From Candidatus Sulfotelmatobacter sp. (GTDB lineage: Bacteria; Acidobacteriota; Terriglobia; Terriglobales; Acidobacteriaceae), in NCBI GenBank assembly GCA_030037515.1, contig JASHRE010000225.1:1-10384 (forward strand): a stretch of 10,384 bases of DNA, read 5' to 3'. The notes beneath the pieces were generated by a model. It saw nothing but the letters and a program-made list of their open reading frames with translations. It was not told the DNA's origin and did not search any database. Both the position numbers and the translations under genes were made by a program. Shown here piece by piece: positions 6,634 to 10,384 of the stretch. Numbering within the stretch: position 1 is the first letter of the stretch; every line of letters begins with the position of its first letter.

Positions 6634-7566
6634 TTGGCAGCAGCGGCGCAAGTCTCTGATATCATTGTCGTTCTCGTGCCCACCACTCCCACTTCAGCCA
6701 GCCCATCGAAGGCCGGAGGATCGCCAAATCCGCCTCGCACCACTGCGCGCGTGCGCCGATCATCGGGTTTGGTCGCGTCGACCGTGAAATATCTGATGCG
6801 CACCGAAGTACACACTTTTGCATTTTCCGTCGCGGCCAACGCCATCCTGTCGTTCTTCCCCTTCATGGTGCTGATGCTGACCATCACTCGCCACGTTTTC
6901 CATTCAGAAGTGATGGTCGGAGTCGTGAAGGATCTGCTGCGCGACTATCTTCCTACCGGGCAGAACTTCGTGATTCGCAATCTCGAAGCCATGGTCAATG
7001 CGCGCCAGCGCGTTCAGGCCGTCTCGCTGGTGATTTTGCTGGTCACGTCTTCCGGCATTTTTCTGCCGCTCGAAGTCGCTCTGAACCGCGTATGGCGCTT
7101 TGAAAGCAATCGTTCGTATCTCGGCAATCAGCTCATCTCGCTGGGCCTGGCCTTTGCCTGCGGCGTTTTGGCGATGCTTTCGATCGCGCTTACAGCTGGC
7201 CCGGTCGCTTTCATGGAATTTCTCTTTCGCGGATACGGCACGGGATTCGTGCGCCTGGTCGGCTACATCACGATGAAGATTCTCGCCATCGCCGCCAGCA
7301 TTTGTATTTTCTTTCTGATTTACTGGCTGCTGCCCAACGGCAAAGTTCCGGCGCGGGCGGTGCTTCCCGCGGCCATCATCATGGGCCTGCTCTCGGAGGC
7401 GCTGAAACAGGCCTATATCCTGGCGCTTCCGCGGCTTAATTTTCAGGAAGTCTATGGCCCCTTCGCGCTGTCGGTCAGCCTGATGTTCTGGGCCTTCCTG
7501 ACCGGATTGCTGCTCCTGGCCGGCGCTCATCTTTCCGCTGAAGAGCACCTGCACAACGCCGTCTAA
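6634..7566 (+). CDS. YihY/virulence factor BrkB family membrane protein
   Basis: 310-residue inner-membrane protein if begun at TTG 6634. Six hydrophobic segments are visible at about residues 62-86, 127-147, 165-190, 208-232, 240-262 and 274-298. The family hallmark toward the C-terminus is clear: LLPNGKVPARAVLPAAI (232-248), a helix with LLSEALKQAY (252-261), VYGPFALSVSLMFWAF (273-288) and LLLAGAHLSAE (293-303). The family was once called ribonuclease BN in error; its true function is unsettled, with transport or envelope roles suggested. The N-terminal 50 residues are Pro/Ser/Thr-rich and not membrane-like. No strong ribosome binding site marks the start; in-frame GTG codons at 6676 and 6751 are alternatives, the later one leaving about 20 residues before the first helix. 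It seems to be transcribed alone, divergent from the cold-shock gene and convergent with the FKBP gene. Confidence 0.85.
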   Translation: MAAAAQVSDIIVVLVPTTPTSASPSKAGGSPNPPRTTARVRRSSGLVASTVKYLMRTEVHTFAFSVAANAILSFFPFMVLMLTITRHVFHSEVMVGVVKDLLRDYLPTGQNFVIRNLEAMVNARQRVQAVSLVILLVTSSGIFLPLEVALNRVWRFESNRSYLGNQLISLGLAFACGVLAMLSIALTAGPVAFMEFLFRGYGTGFVRLVGYITMKILAIAASICIFFLIYWLLPNGKVPARAVLPAAIIMGLLSEALKQAYILALPRLNFQEVYGPFALSVSLMFWAFLTGLLLLAGAHLSAEEHLHNAV

Positions 7567-7678
7567 TCCCGACTTGCCGACGAGGTCGCCGAACCCGGGG
7601 AAGGATTCGACTTGCTGATCTTTGTCGAGCCCACGCGGTCGAGCCCACTCGGCGCTTGATGGGTTCCCTTGGGCCCTC
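7567..7678. other. Short convergent intergenic region with a 14-base tandem duplication
   Basis: Between the convergent YihY and FKBP genes. GTCGAGCCCACGCG (7624-7637) is followed directly by GTCGAGCCCACTCG (7638-7651), one mismatch. A weak GGG/CCC hairpin near 7660-7675 precedes TCTTATTTGTT on the + strand and might terminate the YihY transcript, but the stem is only three to four pairs. No gene seen. Confidence 0.4.
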
Positions 7679-8566
7679 TTATTTGTTCTGCTCGCCCTGT
7701 TTCTGGATTCCGAGCAACTCAACCTCGAAGATCAGAGTCTCGCCCGGCCCTATGTCCTGCCCCGCGCCGCGATCACCGTAAGCCAGATCCGCCGGAATAT
7801 ACAACTCCCACTTCGATCCAACCGGCATAAGCTGCAGCGCTTCGGTCCATCCCTTGATCACGCCGCTCACCGGAAACGATGCGGGCCCACCATGCTTGCT
7901 GGAACTGTCGAATTCTTTGCCATCGATCAGCGTTCCGATGTAGTTGCACTTGACGGTATCGCTTGCGGTCGGCTTCGGTCCATCTCCTTCCTTCAAGATC
8001 TTGTATTGCAGGCCGTCGGGCAAGGTCACCACGCCGGGCTTGGTCTTGTTCGCCTCGACAAATTCCTGGCCCGCTTTGCGGTTGGAAGCGCCCTGTTCCT
8101 GGGCGCTGGCCTGCATTTTTTGCCGGACCTGCGTCTGGAACTGTTGCACCGCCGTGCGCATTTCGTCCTCCGTCAGAGCCGTCTTTGTGCCGTTTTGCGC
8201 GTCGCGCAATCCCCGCGCCAGCAGCGCGGGATCGAGTGTCATGTCCGCCTTGTGCAGTCCGAGCCCCAAATTCATGCCCATGGCATAACTCTGTTTGTCT
8301 TTGTCCGTCTTCAGCACGAGCGGGGCCGCGGTTGTCTTCTTCACGGTTGTCGTGGACTTCGTGGTGGTCGACGAGCCTTGTCCCGCCGCGCTTTTGCTGG
8401 GAGAAGAAGTTTGCGTCGACGGCGCTGAACTGTTTCCGGAAGACGATTGGCTGCCCGAAGCGGTTTGCGCCGGAGCGCTGCCGAGTAAAACGAAACAGGC
8501 GGCCAGTCCTGCGAAGGCCGGGATCGTGGATTTGAGGATGGATGAGCGGATCGACAATTTTTGCAT
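7679..8566 (-). CDS. Exported FKBP-type peptidyl-prolyl cis-trans isomerase (FkpA/Mip-like)
   Basis: 295 residues from ATG 8566. This class catalyses cis-trans isomerisation of X-Pro bonds and assists folding of exported proteins. The start opens a signal peptide: basic residues 3-12, hydrophobic core about 14-29, cleavage after APA at 33. A Ser/Thr-rich linker fills 35-80. Residues about 90-180 match the FKBP N-terminal dimerisation helices (SYAMGMNLG, then a Gln/Glu-rich helix), and 185-288 the FKBP catalytic domain with Y209, F219, D220, V236, I237, W240 and Y263 in the expected active-site order and a GPGETLIFEVELLGI ending (273-287). A lipobox-like LAAC (21-24) lies inside the hydrophobic core, so an outer-membrane lipoprotein like Mip is a less likely alternative. 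An ATG at 8584 is an alternative start but would add only six residues; neither has a strong ribosome binding site. It appears monocistronic. Confidence 0.92.
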   Translation of the reverse strand: MQKLSIRSSILKSTIPAFAGLAACFVLLGSAPAQTASGSQSSSGNSSAPSTQTSSPSKSAAGQGSSTTTKSTTTVKKTTAAPLVLKTDKDKQSYAMGMNLGLGLHKADMTLDPALLARGLRDAQNGTKTALTEDEMRTAVQQFQTQVRQKMQASAQEQGASNRKAGQEFVEANKTKPGVVTLPDGLQYKILKEGDGPKPTASDTVKCNYIGTLIDGKEFDSSSKHGGPASFPVSGVIKGWTEALQLMPVGSKWELYIPADLAYGDRGAGQDIGPGETLIFEVELLGIQKQGEQNK

Positions 8567-8614
8567 AAGCAAGTATTGTCCCATTACCCACGACAGATCG
8601 GCAAACGCGAGAGT

Positions 8615-8628
8615 ATGACCTGTGTCAT
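8615..8628. promoter_or_regulatory. Operator-like inverted repeat upstream of the FKBP gene
   Basis: ATGAC-CTGT-GTCAT is a perfect inverted repeat with a four-base centre, 49 bases upstream of ATG 8566. The geometry (five-base arms, N4) is that of CRP/FNR-family sites, though the arms differ from the FNR consensus. It could be chance; no regulator is identified. Confidence 0.3.
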
Positions 8629-8660
8629 TCCGAGCAAACCGAATGAATCCGGGCGTCGCC

Positions 8661-8686
8661 TGTGCCCCCATATTGTGCCCCCATAT
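8661..8686. repeat. Perfect 13-base tandem repeat
   Basis: TGTGCCCCCATAT occurs twice back to back (8661-8673 and 8674-8686), about 95-120 bases upstream of the FKBP start. Possible origins are replication slippage or a duplicated regulator site. Confidence 0.75.
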
Positions 8687-9199
8687 TTTGAAACGATTCG
8701 GATTCCTGTCAGAACATCGCTTTGCGTAAATCCGCCGTCCCCCACCTTTCGAAAAAACCCTTCGACTCCGCTCGGCGGGCTCCGGGCGGGCAGCCTCTTT
8801 CCTGCTTCGTACCGCTCACATCCGGAGATTGAAGCTGGGCAAGCCGGCCAAAAGGGGATTTATGCCTGGGGCATCTACGGCCGCTCTGTTTTCGCAGGGC
8901 GCATCACGGACCGCAGGGTGTCGAAACTTGGGCACCGCGGACTTGCAGGGCTTCAAAAGCGTGGAACCACGGCCCTTTAGGGCCGCGTTGAAGGCGCCAA
9001 TCGAGGGCGAGTTGCAGCCCCTTGAGCTTTTCCGGGATGACAAGCGGCGCCATTGCCGCCAGTTGAAAATGAAAGAGCAACATCCTCTCCCGCCGCGAAG
9101 TGGCGCAAAAATACAGCTGGAGCGCGCAAGCGCTGGGGCGAAAAGCAAGAAAATGAACAAGCCCTAAGCGCGCGAAACGAACACCAGGAAGAGGTCAGC
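8687..9199. other. Non-coding, hairpin-rich intergenic region
   Basis: No supported gene on either strand, although frames stay open on both (as GC-rich DNA often does), with unprotein-like Arg/Pro-rich translations. Several small inverted repeats are seen: CGGCCCTTTAGGGCCG (8970-8985), CGGC/GCCG around 9047-9060, CGCC/GGCG at 9092-9106 and AGCGC-GCAA-GCGCT at 9119-9132. The text from about 8755 to 9135 resembles dispersed intergenic repeats that I associate with Acidobacteriota genomes; that is memory-based and unverified. Confidence 0.4.
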
Positions 9200-9370
9200 T
9201 CAGATTTCACCCGGTTCGTTCGGCTCGGGCTCCCGGATGGGTACGTCAGGATTCTCGGGCGGATCGGGCTCGCGAATCGGCGGAGGCGCCGGTTCAGCGG
9301 GCACGCGGAAATCGATGGACTCCGGACTTGGCAGCAATGTCTGCATGCAATTGAGATGACCAAACCGCAT
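9200..9370 (-). CDS. Probable small proline-rich protein
   Basis: 56 residues from ATG 9370, or 48 from ATG 9346; neither has a clear ribosome binding site. The C-terminal half is rich in Pro, Glu and Asp and carries a tandem motif, PIREPDP then PIREPEP, 13 residues apart. The two copies use different third bases in three of the five PIREP codons (CCG/CCC, ATT/ATC, CGC/CGG) while the amino acids stay the same, which argues that the protein rather than the DNA is conserved. I recall short Acidobacteriota proteins ending in similar PxREPxP strings, but no function. The frame is open further upstream to 9574, where the translation is Arg-rich and looks non-coding. No signal peptide or membrane segment. 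The low-complexity, acidic tail would be unstructured and soluble. It stands alone between the FKBP gene and alr. Confidence 0.45.
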   Translation of the reverse strand: MRFGHLNCMQTLLPSPESIDFRVPAEPAPPPIREPDPPENPDVPIREPEPNEPGEI

Positions 9371-9799
9371 CACGCGTGGCCCGATAACGCACCAACGCAG
9401 CGGGACTTTTGACTTTCCAGCCGCCTGGCCACCCCGCCCCCAACTCCGACGTTCGACGTTTTCGAAAATCCTCCCCTCAACCTTGTTATGGGCCGAATGC
9501 CGTCGCGTTCGATAGGCTGCGCGGGCCATCGTCGCCCAGGCGAATCCTCCGCAGCCACGACTGGCGGAACTCAAGATTCCCCCGTAACTCCCTGCGACCC
9601 AGGATTTTGCCCGTAAGTTATCGCATCCGAGAGATAAAATCGCATTTCGGGACTAACGCTGTCGGTTCTAAGAGAATCGCGGGAGAAAGGGGTATCCCCG
9701 AAAATCCAAAATATCCCAAAATGGAAAGTCCAAGACTTGGTATGTGACTCCATGCGCAGGTAAACGCCGCCCTTGCGCAGGCCTTTCTTCGGACAGGCT
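9371..9799. other. Intergenic region with short palindromes and direct repeats
   Basis: No gene supported. Visible structure: GGGG-TAT-CCCC (9689-9699), two similar CCAAAAT-type words at 9704-9722, CCAAG-A-CTTGG (9730-9740), ATCGCAT twice (9620-9626 and 9639-9645), and TGCGCAGG twice with starts 21 bases apart (9753 and 9774). The composition is AT-richer than the flanking genes from about 9605 to 9750. This may be promoter or leader DNA for the small gene at 9200-9370, or a decayed repeat; I cannot choose. Confidence 0.35.
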
Positions 9800-10384
9800 C
9801 TAGCTCACGTATCTGCGCGGCACTCGTTTGGAAATATTGCAGAGGATTTCATAGGGAGAGCCGTTGGCCATCCGCGCATGCTCGAGCGCGTCGACGCTCA
9901 TCCCGTCGGAACTGCCCAGCAGGATGACTTCATCGCCGACCGAAACGCCAGGAATTCCCGTTACGTCGACCAGCGTCAGATCCATGGAAATGCTGCCCAC
10001 GATGGGAGCGTAGTGATCGCGCACGATCACACGGCCGCGGTTGGAAAGCTGGCGGTTGTATCCGTCGGCGTAGCCGACAGGCAGCACCGCAATGTGAGCT
10101 GGCGCTTTGGTCACGTAGGTGCCGTTGTACCCCAGCGGCTGATTCGCGTCGATATGGCGGAGAGAAAGGATGCGGGTCTTCCACGTCAGGATCGGTTTCA
10201 CCGGCAAACGCAGCGTTCCGCCGCTGACTTCGCGTCCCGCGCGCTGAAAGGGCAAGTAGTAGCCGTACAGCGCAACTCCCGGACGGACCATCGCGTTGCG
10301 GTTCGTGTTCGACCAAGTTTCCCGGCGCGAGATCACCGCACCGGTATTGGCCAGATGCACAAAATTCGGCTCCAACCCCGCCTC
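9800..10384 (-). CDS. alr: Alanine racemase, 3' part (runs off the right end)
   Basis: C-terminal 194 residues of an alanine racemase, the PLP enzyme that interconverts L- and D-alanine to supply D-Ala for peptidoglycan. The start lies beyond the window, so the PLP-lysine N-terminal barrel is mostly missing. Visible landmarks: EPNFVHLANTGA (visible 5-16, end of the barrel), MVRPGVALYG (32-41), LGYNGTY (84-90) holding the catalytic tyrosine Y86 (codon 10127-10129), the strongly conserved PVGYADGY (102-109), and GSISMDLTLVDVT (130-142). The C-terminus, EILCNISKRVPRRYVS, is typical of the family. All expected catalytic features in this half are intact. The stop TAG is at 9800-9802; no clear terminator follows on the - strand. 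Confidence 0.95.
   Translation of the reverse strand, partial: EAGLEPNFVHLANTGAVISRRETWSNTNRNAMVRPGVALYGYYLPFQRAGREVSGGTLRLPVKPILTWKTRILSLRHIDANQPLGYNGTYVTKAPAHIAVLPVGYADGYNRQLSNRGRVIVRDHYAPIVGSISMDLTLVDVTGIPGVSVGDEVILLGSSDGMSVDALEHARMANGSPYEILCNISKRVPRRYVS

Noticed and set aside
6904..7722. Open frame on the - strand (272 codons)
   Set aside because: Antisense to the YihY gene and highly charged with repeated QN/RD strings, a typical shadow of membrane-protein codons.
7622..8428. Open frame on the + strand (268 codons)
   Set aside because: Antisense to the FKBP gene, whose catalytic domain is unmistakable; the translation is Arg/Leu-rich with no motifs.
8829..9167. Open frames on both strands, about 112-114 codons each
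   Set aside because: Neither translation looks like a folded protein, both lack a ribosome binding site, and the interval holds several hairpins; non-coding repeat DNA is a better explanation.

Overview
The window looks like a chromosomal segment from an acidobacterium, probably in the Terriglobia (Koribacter/Sulfotelmatobacter-like) part of the phylum. The grounds are moderately high GC, several secreted protein families that I know mainly from Acidobacteriota (the pair at 3987-5908, the TPR protein at 353-2380, the small two-helix membrane protein at 3515-3736), and intergenic stretches rich in short hairpins. This placement is inference; there is no rRNA or marker phylogeny here. I see no mobile element, CRISPR array, tRNA or rRNA gene.

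Left part (1-3510): after about 350 bases without a recognisable gene comes a large exported protein. It has a peptidase-MA-like (gluzincin) N-terminal domain whose zinc-binding HExxH motif is destroyed, followed by TPR-like helices and a small C-terminal domain. Next is an exported coiled-coil protein with an OmpA-like C-terminal domain that also lacks its two usual ligand-binding residues. A strong hairpin terminator at 3475-3504 closes this block and also lies just past the 3' end of a convergent small membrane-protein gene.

Middle (3737-6600): a divergent region carries an extended -10 promoter driving a tight two-gene operon of exported proteins of unknown function (3987-4742 and 4763-5908, 20 bases apart). 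On the opposite strand follows a cold-shock protein gene with its own terminator. It has a GTG start fixed by a strong ribosome binding site and a good promoter-like sequence about 280 bases upstream, which implies a long leader.

Right part (6600-10384): a YihY/BrkB-family membrane protein on the + strand, an exported FKBP-type peptidyl-prolyl isomerase on the - strand, then about 1.2 kb that is mostly non-coding. That stretch holds hairpins, a 13-base tandem repeat, an operator-like palindrome and one probable small proline-rich protein gene. The 3' part of an alanine racemase gene (alr, - strand) runs off the right end.

As a set the genes point to the cell envelope: an exported folding catalyst, an OmpA-like protein, exported proteins of unknown role, inner-membrane proteins and D-alanine supply for peptidoglycan. 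Apart from the two-gene operon they are separate transcription units. I found no convincing new multi-gene system. The observations most worth checking are the two ligand-depleted domains, the small proline-rich gene and the long cold-shock leader.
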